A stretch of DNA of 16,161 nt. Origin: Lojkania enalia (taxonomy: Eukaryota; Ascomycota; Dothideomycetes; Pleosporales). The stretch is taken from contig ML986824.1 of assembly GCA_010094045.1 (NCBI GenBank), forward strand, positions 44,742 to 60,902, given 5' to 3'. Position numbers and translations under genes: made by a program. The notes beneath the pieces were generated by a model. It ran no database searches. It was not told the DNA's origin and was given only the letters and a program-made list of their open reading frames with translations. Shown here in pieces: positions 1 to 8,659 of the stretch (position 1 is the stretch's first letter; every line of letters starts with the position of its first letter).

Positions 1-367
1 TATAACTTATATATATATTAATTCTAGTATAGAAATTAGAAGGTAAATTATAGTTAGATATTAGCAGTTACCTCTAATTCTAATAGGTTATTAGTAGTCT
101 CTAAGTTTCTACCTAGGCGTACTCTATACGGCTTTTCTAAAGGTAATCCTAATTGTAGAGGATAGGAAATTCTAAATCTAAAGGCTTTAGTTAATAGAAG
201 GTCTCTAAAATCCTATCTAGATAACTAAATAATTTAATATAATAGTATATAAGTATTATAATCTAAACTAAATTAAATATATTTTAGACTTAGACGTATT
301 TAAATAAATAATTAATACGATATTATTAAAGAGACTATTACTAATAGTATTAAGTTCTTCTATATAA
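1..367. other. AT-rich RIP-mutated DNA, no gene recognised
   Basis: Very AT-rich sequence with hardly any CA or TG dinucleotides and no usable reading frame. It adjoins a 279-bp LTR copy, so it is probably old transposon DNA. I recognise no protein family in translation on either strand and see no RNA gene. Confidence 0.6.
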
Positions 368-646
368 TATAATAGTATAGGTAAGATAATAGGTCTAAAT
401 ATAGTATAAATCTACTTAGAAGTATATAAGAGTATATAGGAGATTAGAGACCTAAGAATTCTATTAACACCTATAGGCCTTATATAAAAGGATATAGAAG
501 AACTACTAAGCTACTTATAAGGGAGTATACAACTATATATAGAAGGGAAAAGGGGTAGAACTAGGGGTAAGATAAGATAAGTAAAAAGCTTTAGGATAAG
601 GTTATATATAAAGCTTTTCGTAGAACGATTTCTTTACATTATTACA
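368..646 (-). repeat. 279-bp LTR of a RIP-mutated retrotransposon, copy 1
   Basis: This segment matches 14650-14928 over exactly the same 279 bp. I count about 20 differences, all transitions. It ends ATTACA, which on the minus strand reads TGTAAT, the TG that starts an LTR. The opposite end reads TATAAT, consistent with a TG changed to TA by RIP. The flanking 5-mers (tataa at 363-367 and gttaa at 647-651) do not match, so a solo LTR with intact target duplication is not shown. No polypurine tract or clear primer-binding site adjoins it. Orientation is taken from copy 2. Confidence 0.75.
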
Positions 647-1022
647 GTTAAAAATATTAACTAATACTATTAAACTAAAGTCTTAAATAATACTAATTTA
701 AGACTATATTATTAGATATTAGAATAGCTTACCTATTATAATTAATAATTCTTTTAATTTACTTACTAAAGATACTATATAAATAGCTTATTTATATATA
801 CTATTCTAGTATTAAGTTAGTTAGCTTTAAAAAGTAAATAAGGCTTTATTATAGTATAAAAAGCGATTAAAAAAGGTTCTATAAAAGTAAGATAGTTTTA
901 TTAAAGTTAAAACTACTAAAATAGCTACTTAAAAGAAGGTAGATAAGTAGTTAAAAGATAAAGTATATATAGGTAGAAAGTATAGAAGAGTAGATATACT
1001 ATACTAGAAGTATTATAGCTAC
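647..1022. other. AT-rich spacer between LTR and DNA transposon
   Basis: RIP-like AT-rich sequence with no open frame and no recognised family. It lies between the LTR copy and the target site of the Fot1-like transposon. It may be the internal remnant of a retroelement, but nothing in it supports a specific call. Confidence 0.5.
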
Positions 1023-1024
1023 TA

Positions 1025-1094
1025 ACGTACAGTATAAGCGAGCTGATCACCCAAGCGAGTTAATTATAATATTAAGACTATACTAAAATCGCGA
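1025..1094 (+). repeat. Left terminal inverted repeat of transposon A (70 bp)
   Basis: Begins ACGTACAGTATAAGCGAGCT and pairs with the reverse complement of 2827-2896. The match runs through a shared ACTAAAATCGCGA at its inner end. It keeps CA and CG dinucleotides that the right end has lost to TA, so it is the less mutated copy. Confidence 0.88.
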
Positions 1095-1149
1095 CTACTT
1101 TTCGCAAAATATTATACTTTCTTATATTCTATTATACTATATAGTATAG

Positions 1150-2740
1150 TAGCCTATTCTTCTATATCTATAGCATTATTTTTATACGTCTGCGAGTTAT
1201 ACCTAGCCTCGCTGTACTACCTACAGCGCCTTTAAGTTAGCTAGTTTCTATTAACGCGCGCCTTCTTTCTACTCTTCTTCCTATTAGTACAAGCGCTAAA
1301 ATCTTTTAGAGTAGTTAATTAAGCGCCTTCTTTAATTGTTAGGTTACCTTCCTTCTATATATACTTTCTTTTATGCGATTAATGTTGTATAGCAACTTTA
1401 TTAGCTATTTAAAGCTTAGTAACCTAAGCGCGTAATAGTACGTTTTTATATATTATATACGTAGTACCCTTTATAAACTATTTAAACGCTTCTACTATTA
1501 AAGTAGATAAACTATCTAGGTGCTTTTAAACTCTTAATTAAACGTACGCAGATTAAGACCTAAATTTAATAGGATTACTTGGTATTTTTAACTCTTAAGG
1601 GGTATCTTCAACTATAGAGGGTATTAGTATACGTAGTCGAACTTTAAGCTTTAATAGTACTATATCTAGGTTAAATAGAACTAGGCTAGTACCTTAAAAG
1701 CTACTTAGAATATTACTCTTTATAATTGCTGCGTTAAAAGCTACTTTAAAATAGAGTAAGAACTCGATTTTCGTAATATAGTTAATATAACTATATATTA
1801 GCTGCTTAACTTAGCGCCTATACGCAGTTTTTAAAGGCGAGAAATAACCTATATCTAGTAGCTATAGTAGATATAATAAATGTAGAGGTATATAGAGAGT
1901 AATAATATTCTTTTTCTTATAGCGCTGTCTGAATTTAAGCGAGTTGTAGCTTTTATAGCCGTCGAGAATTAGCAATTAATATATACTAATAGTACAATCC
2001 TTTATATATATATTAAAGTACTTTAACTACTTAATACTAATATTATTTATCGTCCAGCTATTATTAGTAACCTATATAGCCCAGGTTGGTAGAATATTAT
2101 CTTCTTTATACTATATAGAGAGGTGGTAGGTACCTATAAAGATAATAAAAGGTAGTATTACCTATCCTATCGCGTTAATACCCTAGATAACTGTAGTCCA
2201 CTTATAATTACTTAACTAGAGCTACTTTAGTCGATTCTATCTTTTAGAGCTAGTAACTACTACTTCTATTAATATTACACCTATTATAAAGCTTAATTTA
2301 TTAAAGTTATACGTATCTTTATTAATAATACTATACTTAGCCTTTATATTCTATATAAGGTAGAACCAGCCTCTTATAACTTTAGGATCCTTATATTTAT
2401 CTCTTAAATAGTTGTACTTTTAATTAAATTTAACCTTAAGCTTAAGCGTATATTTAATAAAGTTCTCTATCTAGTTCTTTTTAACCTAGCTAGTAGAGCG
2501 TGCAGCTAGTAGTAAATTAGCTATATCTTAAATAGTAGTAAGCTGTAGTAGAAATCCTCTTATATCTAGATCTAGTATATACTAAACAATTACCCACTCC
2601 TTAGTCTTACTAAGCTTTATTAAATTAGGCCGGCAATCGCGTTATAGAGCTATTCCTTACTTTTATATACTAAGTATACTTTAAGAGATATTATAGATTA
2701 ATATAATATAACATATAGTTAGTATCACATCTTATTAAAG
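1150..2740 (-). pseudogene. Fot1-type DDE transposase remnant of transposon A
   Basis: Minus-strand translation, reading through many TAG and TAA codons, shows landmarks of Fot1/pogo transposases in the expected order. First is a TYNFNKLSF stretch (family form YNFDETGF), whose first catalytic Asp codon at 2300-2302 is now Asn (AAT). Second is ILDGYKSYNS, with the second Asp intact at 1961-1963. Third is LLDIGYFSPLKTAYRR, with the third Asp intact at 1853-1855. Second and third acidic residues are 36 codons apart (DD35D spacing). Most stops are TAG or TAA where Trp or Gln would be expected, which fits C-to-T and G-to-A changes. The outer limits are approximate because the ends of the reading frame could not be fixed. 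The family requires these residues for cut-and-paste transposition, so this copy cannot make active enzyme. Confidence 0.85.
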
Positions 2741-2826
2741 AGCTTAAAATATAAGCTATATTCTAGCTTCTTTCTAAATTAATTCTACAGTTATTAGTTG
2801 TAGTATAATACTATAAAGTATAATTA

Positions 2827-2896
2827 TCGCGATTTTAGTAGAGTTTTAGTATTATAATTAGCTTGCTTAGGTGATTAGCTCGCTTATACTATACGT
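2827..2896 (-). repeat. Right terminal inverted repeat of transposon A (70 bp)
   Basis: The reverse complement begins ACGTATAGTATAAGCGAGCT and aligns without gaps to 1025-1094. The TA immediately outside (2897-2898) mirrors the TA at 1023-1024. Confidence 0.88.
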
Positions 2897-3240
2897 TATA
2901 GTAAGCCTAAATATAATACTAGAACTTATATAATAGTAGATAAATAATATATCTATCTCCTATTAAATTATTATAATATATACTTCTAAATATAGAGATA
3001 ACTAATAAAATAGATAATTTATTAAAATAGGCGATTCGCTTATAAAATATATTATATCTATATAACTTATAAATTAATAAGTTAGAACTAGAAATATTTT
3101 ATAAAGAATTTAAAATTTTAAATTTAAAGAGTAATTTTAAAAAATCTATTATATTTCTATAATTTTAGCTATACTAAATAACTTTTATCTATAAAAGAAA
3201 GTGTAAAAAACCCTATATTTAGAATAATAATCAGTTACAA
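2897..3240. other. AT-rich left boundary of the gene island
   Basis: RIP-like AT-rich DNA with no recognised gene. Base composition changes within roughly 3180-3260, where CA and TG dinucleotides become common again. This is the left edge of the non-mutated island. Confidence 0.55.
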
Positions 3241-3537
3241 CTAATAGCTATTATTATTCCCAATATCGCTTAGTATAGTCCGATGTTATATAGCGTTTAT
3301 AGTGTGCTAGACCCAATTCGCTACAACGAAATCAATCGTTGTCGCATTCTCTCGGGTAGAAAGGGAGTTAGTAAATCGCGAGTTCTCTAGATAACGTAAG
3401 TCTTGGTATATAGTTGAAGGCAAAGCGGATGGTACACCCAACAAGAGAAAGTGCCTGCTTAGAAACTCATATTCATACAATTTGACAAGGAGTTGTGAAG
3501 GGTAAATTTGGACAAGAAGACGGACTGTTGGAGTAAC

Positions 3538-3682
3538 CCTGGCGAATCGCCAGGATTGCAGACGTAGGTCTAATATTCAACAAGGCCATATGCCTGTCTC
3601 CGGTTCCTATTTCGCTCAAAAAACTATATAAAAGAAAAATTTGCTGTCTCAAATCTCTCAACCACCTTCATTCACTGATATA
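3538..3682 (+). promoter_or_regulatory. Promoter-like segment: palindrome, TATA box, CT-rich leader
   Basis: Three elements lie in a promoter-like order on the plus strand. A perfect palindrome CCTGGCGAATCGCCAGG (3538-3554, 8-bp arms, one central base) could bind a dimeric regulator. A TATATAAAAG box follows at 3625-3634. A CT-rich leader free of ATG (about 3641-3678) then leads to an ATG at 3683. This resembles the layout of an ordinary filamentous-fungal promoter. What follows is only a 14-codon ORF and then the 3' end of the convergent pump gene, so the promoter may be all that remains of a lost gene, or may drive an antisense or non-coding transcript. Confidence 0.4.
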
Positions 3683-3727
3683 ATGCAAGAGATCACTAAA
3701 CACGCTGCTACCCGGAAGTTGCAATAG
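3683..3727 (+). CDS. 14-codon ORF behind the promoter-like segment
   Basis: ATG at 3683 to TAG at 3725-3727 encodes MQEITKHAATRKLQ. It matches nothing I recognise. It is listed only because it is the first ATG after a plausible TATA box and leader. It may be the surviving start of a truncated gene, a first exon (no clear GT donor seen), or chance. It ends 54 bp before the convergent pump gene's stop codon. Confidence 0.15.
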   Translation: MQEITKHAATRKLQ

Positions 3728-3781
3728 GAATGGCGGAATAGTCATGAGGCATTCCTTGTGGTCGCTGTTAGCGATGACACT

Positions 3782-6700
3782 CTAGAGATTTTTGCGCTTG
3801 CTGAGTACACGCGAAATCCATGTTGCGAGGCGATTCGTGATAGGACGCTTTGGCCGCATTGCGGAGCTCTCATCGTCGGGAAGGTCGCCCGAGTCGATTT
3901 CTTCAGGGTCGCTATCAAAGTCATCACTTCTGAAGGTATATGGGCTCCGGAAACGACGCATGGAGATGTCGCGGAGGCGGTAGGCTCGTTCTCTAGGGCT
4001 CTGTGGATCGGCAGCTGGGCTACCGATCTCTAGCTGCGATGGTGTAGGTTGATCATCTTCATTGTCGCGGTTGACGGCTCTGGTGATGTACGCGGCCAAG
4101 TCGCAAAGGAAGAAGCTCGACGGAATCGCAAAGGACAATGCAAATGTCGGGTTTAGATGCGTAAACGCGACCCAGTATTCACCAATGGCCGGGAATGCCA
4201 TCGCGACGATGGTCGTAAGAGCCCCTAGTATAACTGCAATAGTGCAGAAGCCCTTGCCATACCCATTGCGTAGCACAACCAGCCTGCAGTACGCTAGCAT
4301 AAATAGTGTGTATGCCATGCCGACCGCTGCCCGTACATAGTGATCGTCATCCCCACCACTTGACTCGGGAGCAGGTCGAATCGCGGCAAACACACAGGCC
4401 ATACCAAGCATGAAAAGTGCCAATGTTCCCTCTGCCTCCAACCACAGGAGAATTAACGCGATACAGCCAGCAATGAGAAGGACGGTAGTCGGCGCCAGTA
4501 AGACAGCACACGAAACAATTATCTCAGAGAGCGCGTCTAAAGCACGTTGCCTCCAATTCACATCGGCGGTAACTTGGGTGCTTTGAGCTGCTGTGCCTGA
4601 AATGAAGAGGCCGAAGGCCATATGGCCTAATGTCCATCCGAGGAAAGGGTCGCGTCTTCGTCTAGTAGGCGACCGCGAATCTTTTCGGACGCACCCAGTA
4701 CGACCGCGGAGTCGGGCTAAGACTGATTTAGAATCTAGAGCTATAGCGGCGAAGGTGTCCATGATCAAGTTAGCCCCTATTAGTTGGAGGAACGCGAGCA
4801 ACGTTGAGGACTGGTTGAAGGCCGCTAAAGCTGGGACGATGGTTAATAGCCTGGCTGCGACACTCGACCTTAATAAACCCTTGGCAGCTTCATTAACAGC
4901 ACGACCCCAATGGAACGCATTCACAATTGAAGCGAAGTTATCGTCTATAAGAATGATGGCGGAGGCTTCCTGTGCAACCTCAGTTCCAGCGATGCCCATT
5001 GAGAAACCAACATCGGCAATCTTGAGTATAGGTGCATCATTAGTGCCATCTCCAGTAACGGCTACAGTATCGCCTAATTCTTTCAGACATCTGACGAGCT
5101 TGCGTTTGTCCTCAGGGCTAGAACGCGCGAGCACACAAAGCTTGGGAATGGTGGCATCTATATCGTGCTTTGAGAGTCTCCTAAATATTGGATCCTCCAT
5201 GATGACTTCATTATGGACGAGAATGCTGCACTCCTCTGCGAGGGCCCTTGCAGTTGAGACATTTTCGCTAGTAACCATACGTACGTAGACACCGGCATCC
5301 TTACAGTTCTTGACGGCCTCCCGCACACTTTTTTGGAGAGGATCCTGGACACCTACGACGGCAAGGAAAGTCATCCTCTTGAAGGCATCCTCGAAAACGG
5401 ATTGGGATAGTTCATCTTCATTCGGGTGGGAGTCCTTAGGCGGCCAGCTCTCAAAGTCACGGTATACCAAACTGATGGTTCGTATGGACTGGGTGGCATA
5501 AGTCGTAATAACTTGTTTGAGGGCCTCGCGATTGTCTGCGCTGATTGTAGCCTCTGCGAGTTCTGTCGTGGCATCCGTGACTATCCTGTCGCATTTCCCA
5601 AGAAGGATCTCCGAAGCGCCTTTCACATACATCCGGTAACGACTATGATCGAGCTTAACTACCACTGCGGTACACTTGCGATTGGAGTCAAAAGGCACGA
5701 CTTGGATAGCATCAGCGTTTGAGCGTTCTATGCTCACCGAACCCATGTCAAGATAGTTGCGAGCAAAGTCTAGGAGAGCGGTTTCAGTCCTAGAGCCAAT
5801 GAACCGGTCAGCGCCACCTTCCTCGTGTTCGAAAGCTGTCGTGTTTTGGACGATAGACTGCAGGAGCAGGTTCTTGACCTCTTCGCTTAGCGTCGAGACG
5901 AACTCAGAGGGTGAAACATCACTAGTGCTCTCTACCGGAGACTCGGCCGTCTGCTCGCCGCTTACGACATCGTCTGATGGGGATTTAGCGACGGGGGCCT
6001 TGAACTTCCTGTCGCCGAAACGCAGGGCAGTCCCAAGAGCTCCTGAAATAACTGTTGTCTTATTCTGCATAAGAGTGCCTGTTTTGCCAGAGCAGATAGT
6101 TGTGGCATTTCCCATGGTCTCGCACGATCGTAAGAGTCGTACTAGGTTATTGTCCCTAAGCATTCGGGTTGTGGCGAAGGCTAGCGCCCAAGTTATAGCA
6201 AGAGGCAATCTTTCAGGCACAGCGACGATGACGACAGTGATGACAACAGTGAGAATATTTAGGAAGTTTTGACTTTTCTCGGCGGGCGTTGCGGCGCTAG
6301 TGCAGAGGTGAACTAGGAACTTGATCAGGACGACGACGAATAGAAGCAAAGCTGATGCGCTACCCAGCTTCGCAATATATTTAGCGAGAACATTTAGCTT
6401 GGATTGAAGAGGTGTGACTTCTGCATCTTCACGAAGAGACATCATCACCTTGCCGTAACTCGAGTGAATTCCGACGGCGGTCACCAAGAAGGAACCCACA
6501 CCCTCAACGACTTTCGCACCTGAAAGAATAAAGGGATCCAACTTCTTCAGGTTTTTGTGGTTCTCTATAGCTTGGAGAACATCGTCTCCAGGCGTCTTCT
6601 TGAGCAAGTCCGACTCGCCAGTGGCGGAGGATTCGTCGCACTTGATGCCGTGACCGGAGATCAGAATGCCGTCCACTGGAACTATGTCTCCTGGCTCGAG

Positions 6701-7867
6701 GCTGAGTACATCTCCGACGACTACGTCGAACACGGAAATTTCGTATATCTTGCCAGATCGGACAATCTTGACAGTGCGATCATCCCTCTTCTTGTTCAGC
6801 CTGACGAACTGGCGCTCTTTCTGCTGGTCATTAAGCACACCAGCGATGACGATTATTGCAATAGCGGCAATGATTGAAACCCCTTCAATCCACTCGATTT
6901 TGGGAGTTCCTGGTTTGGGTTCTACGCTGAAGGTCTGGTAGAGACCGAGGGCCAGCGAGATTACGGCAGCTGCGGTTAGTAGAATGAGGGCCTTATTGTT
7001 ATAAGCCATCCAGGCTAGCTGAATGCTCTGAGGTTTTCGCTCGGGTAACCGGTTATCACTAAAGACTCGTTTACGGTCGGCGAAAGCTTCTTTACTAGGA
7101 GCGGCGGGCGTCGAATCGCTACAATTGGGAGCTTGGTCTGAGAACTGTTTCGAGGGAGTGTGACTAGTCCTTGGAGTCGTGGCTTCGAAGGTTGTTGTAT
7201 CATCCAAATACTGCTCGTCGACGCTTAAACCAGCTTGCCTGTTTGTCCTTAACCCTTTCTCGAGCCCCTCCAAGCCACCTAGAGCATAGAAAGCGCCCAA
7301 GCTCTTAGGGTTAAGCAGCTTGCTTAGTTGACCAGGGGAGAAAGCGAACTTATTATTTTCAACCTCGAAGTCGGCTTCAGTGCCCGGATCAGGTTTAAGA
7401 GCATCTTCATCATGTAGAACCCCATACGAATTACAGTAGCCTCGTAAGGTCTGTAAGGTCTCGCCCTGAGACGAGGTGACATAGGTGCCGATCGAGGCTG
7501 ACCCGCTATTCTCAGTCGTCGCATCTAGCGAATTGCCTCGAGACCCCGTGCCGGGCACTAGGAGGAAGTTGTGAGAATTACCCCAACTCCATGTTGGCGA
7601 AGAGACATTATGTGGCGATGTGGGCCTGCTCTCTCTACTATCAAGAGAGTTAGCTGCGTGTGGTTCGAGGGGCGGCTTCGACGGGACGTCCATGTTCTCG
7701 TCATGCGGGGTTGCTTGTCTGCTCCGAGGGACACATTCATGTTGCTTGTGCTCCTTTCTGTCCTCTTCGCCTGTGCAATTGTTGATGAGCCCGCTGGTGT
7801 CTATAGTGATGGTTGGTGCGCGGCGCCTTGGACGCGGCTGCTCCGACCGACTCAGCGAGGTCTCCAT
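3782..7867 (-). CDS. PMC1/PMCA-type P-type Ca2+-ATPase-like protein, probable catalytically dead pump
   Basis: Relatives pump Ca2+ from cytosol into the vacuole or out of the cell, via ATP-driven phosphorylation of an Asp. The 1361-residue single-exon frame starts at the first ATG after an in-frame upstream TAA. Visible order: cytosolic N-terminus (1-292) with a conserved FSPGQLSKLLNPKSL block; M1-M2 (about 293-313, 327-345); TGES actuator loop (416-419); M3-M4 (501-522, 534-565); phosphorylation site; KGASE nucleotide site (749-753); TGDGTNDAP hinge (938-946); M5-M6 with NLIMD (Asn1033, Asp1037). The key oddity is CSGKTGT, where Gly594 replaces the phosphorylated Asp (codon GGC, 6086-6088). 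Also PEGLP is PERLP (Arg553), TLTQNKMTV is TLMQNKTTV, and TGDN is TSEN (866-869). After M6 the usual PMCA NEFNNR region is not seen; about five or six unfamiliar hydrophobic segments (1075-1262) precede an acidic/Arg-rich tail. Family call is strong; pumping activity is very unlikely. Confidence 0.93.
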   Translation of the reverse strand: METSLSRSEQPRPRRRAPTITIDTSGLINNCTGEEDRKEHKQHECVPRSRQATPHDENMDVPSKPPLEPHAANSLDSRESRPTSPHNVSSPTWSWGNSHNFLLVPGTGSRGNSLDATTENSGSASIGTYVTSSQGETLQTLRGYCNSYGVLHDEDALKPDPGTEADFEVENNKFAFSPGQLSKLLNPKSLGAFYALGGLEGLEKGLRTNRQAGLSVDEQYLDDTTTFEATTPRTSHTPSKQFSDQAPNCSDSTPAAPSKEAFADRKRVFSDNRLPERKPQSIQLAWMAYNNKALILLTAAAVISLALGLYQTFSVEPKPGTPKIEWIEGVSIIAAIAIIVIAGVLNDQQKERQFVRLNKKRDDRTVKIVRSGKIYEISVFDVVVGDVLSLEPGDIVPVDGILISGHGIKCDESSATGESDLLKKTPGDDVLQAIENHKNLKKLDPFILSGAKVVEGVGSFLVTAVGIHSSYGKVMMSLREDAEVTPLQSKLNVLAKYIAKLGSASALLLFVVVLIKFLVHLCTSAATPAEKSQNFLNILTVVITVVIVAVPERLPLAITWALAFATTRMLRDNNLVRLLRSCETMGNATTICSGKTGTLMQNKTTVISGALGTALRFGDRKFKAPVAKSPSDDVVSGEQTAESPVESTSDVSPSEFVSTLSEEVKNLLLQSIVQNTTAFEHEEGGADRFIGSRTETALLDFARNYLDMGSVSIERSNADAIQVVPFDSNRKCTAVVVKLDHSRYRMYVKGASEILLGKCDRIVTDATTELAEATISADNREALKQVITTYATQSIRTISLVYRDFESWPPKDSHPNEDELSQSVFEDAFKRMTFLAVVGVQDPLQKSVREAVKNCKDAGVYVRMVTSENVSTARALAEECSILVHNEVIMEDPIFRRLSKHDIDATIPKLCVLARSSPEDKRKLVRCLKELGDTVAVTGDGTNDAPILKIADVGFSMGIAGTEVAQEASAIILIDDNFASIVNAFHWGRAVNEAAKGLLRSSVAARLLTIVPALAAFNQSSTLLAFLQLIGANLIMDTFAAIALDSKSVLARLRGRTGCVRKDSRSPTRRRRDPFLGWTLGHMAFGLFISGTAAQSTQVTADVNWRQRALDALSEIIVSCAVLLAPTTVLLIAGCIALILLWLEAEGTLALFMLGMACVFAAIRPAPESSGGDDDHYVRAAVGMAYTLFMLAYCRLVVLRNGYGKGFCTIAVILGALTTIVAMAFPAIGEYWVAFTHLNPTFALSFAIPSSFFLCDLAAYITRAVNRDNEDDQPTPSQLEIGSPAADPQSPRERAYRLRDISMRRFRSPYTFRSDDFDSDPEEIDSGDLPDDESSAMRPKRPITNRLATWISRVLSKRKNL

Positions 7868-8358
7868 GGGGGTTCGCGCCGAGGGCGGCTCCCAGGAATT
7901 TCGAGATTATTTCTGTGAGAGTTGGTTAATTTTAACAATAAGCGGAGTTGGCAAATGCATCGTCGCAAGTCTGGCGGGCCACAAGACCGAGGACCGTTGA
8001 CCGCCGCTAATCGCGTCGTCCGTGTCCATGCCGGGGAGCATGCTCTGTACGCCGCTGAAGATATGTGCTATGATACGTACAGCTATGTACCGTGAATTGT
8101 GTTCCAGATTCTCGTCAGAGTTGCAAGGGTGACAGTGGGAATGTGAGGTATCTCCGGCGCCTGTAGAAGAGGCCTTGTGAGAACCTCTATATACGAAAAA
8201 AATTGGTTAAAAGTTTGGAAAGAAGGGGGGGTTAGTCGAGGATAGAGAGGATTCAAGGACAGGAGGGTGAGAGGGGGAGGTGAGAAGAAAGCGAGGGTGT
8301 GGTAGAGAGCAAGGAAATGTGAAGAGGCCGCGAAGCTGAAGGAGTGTTTGGATAATCA

Positions 8359-8412
8359 GTGGTGGCTGAGTGCCATCGCGGGGCCAGTGTCATTGTCCCA
8401 CACAGCCACCAC
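8359..8412. repeat. Inverted repeat in the divergent promoter
   Basis: GTGGTGGCTGAGTG (8359-8372) pairs with CACACAGCCACCAC (8399-8412) at 13 of 14 positions, across a 26-bp spacer. The core GTGGTGGCTG is perfect in both arms. It lies about 250 bp before the plus gene and 490 bp before the minus gene. It could bind a regulator acting on both genes, or form a hairpin in a transcript from either side. Confidence 0.5.
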
Positions 8413-8425
8413 CCTTCAGCTTGAC

Positions 8426-8482
8426 ATGGCAGCAGCCCACGAGGAAGAAGCACCATCGCATCAACATCAACATCCATCCTAG
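8426..8482 (+). CDS. Possible 18-codon upstream ORF
   Basis: ATG at 8426 to TAG at 8480-8482 encodes an 18-residue peptide ending HQHQHPS. It lies 177 bp before the ATG of the downstream gene. If transcription starts upstream of it, it could dampen translation of that gene. There is no evidence beyond position, and the His/Gln run is low-complexity. Confidence 0.15.
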   Translation: MAAAHEEEAPSHQHQHPS

Positions 8483-8659
8483 TTCCTCTACGCTTTCGAT
8501 CCTCTCCAGTTCATCTTAATCTAAGTAGACGGCGTTGAAAGCCCCCTCAGCCTTGCCTGCTCCATCCACCTTCTCCTCCTCCGCCATCTCGTCCTCCAGC
8601 GAGACTTCTTTGCGCCGTTCTCGCGCTGGCGCGCCGGCGCCTCAGCGATTCCAAGCGGC

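Larger units (their letters stand above)
1025..2896 (-). mobile_element. Fot1/pogo-type (Tc1-mariner superfamily) DNA transposon A, RIP-dead
   Basis: A 1872-bp element bounded by 70-bp terminal inverted repeats (1025-1094 and 2827-2896). Both ends start ACGTA and are flanked by TA (1023-1024 and 2897-2898), the target duplication of this superfamily. The two ends differ at about eight positions, nearly all transitions. Inside, the minus strand encodes a wrecked DDE transposase. Length and layout fit the roughly 1.9-kb Fot1 class of fungal transposons. TA and TG/CA content show heavy RIP. The TIR sequence differs from that of transposon B, so these are two families. Confidence 0.88.
7868..8659. 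promoter_or_regulatory. 792-bp divergent intergenic region with both promoters
   Basis: The two ATGs (7867 minus, 8660 plus) face away from each other, so this stretch must hold both promoters and 5' leaders. It contains a purine-rich tract on the plus strand (about 8215-8327, with several runs of three to seven G), a long inverted repeat (8359-8412) and a short upstream ORF (8426-8482). CTATATACG at about 8188-8196 is a possible TATA-like box for the plus gene, but it is far from the ATG. GTGGCTG occurs on both strands within the inverted repeat. It loosely resembles published Crz1 (calcineurin-response) sites, which would make sense for a calcium-pump gene, but the match is imperfect. No RNA gene seen. 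Confidence 0.6.

Noticed and set aside
647..651. Target duplication of LTR copy 1 as a solo LTR
   Set aside because: gttaa on the right and tataa on the left do not match, even allowing RIP transitions.
4593..5288. 231-codon plus-strand ORF
   Set aside because: Lies wholly antisense to the well-supported pump gene and shows no family features; a shadow frame.
6086..6088. Asp-to-Gly change as a RIP product
   Set aside because: RIP causes C-to-T/G-to-A; GAC to GGC is A-to-G, the opposite direction.
5757..6272. 171-codon plus-strand ORF
   Set aside because: Antisense to the pump's catalytic domain, where the minus frame matches known motifs.
3782..7867. Introns in the pump gene
   Set aside because: The frame is continuous over 1361 codons with family motifs in expected order through M6; no splice sites are needed, though the unusual C-terminus leaves some doubt.
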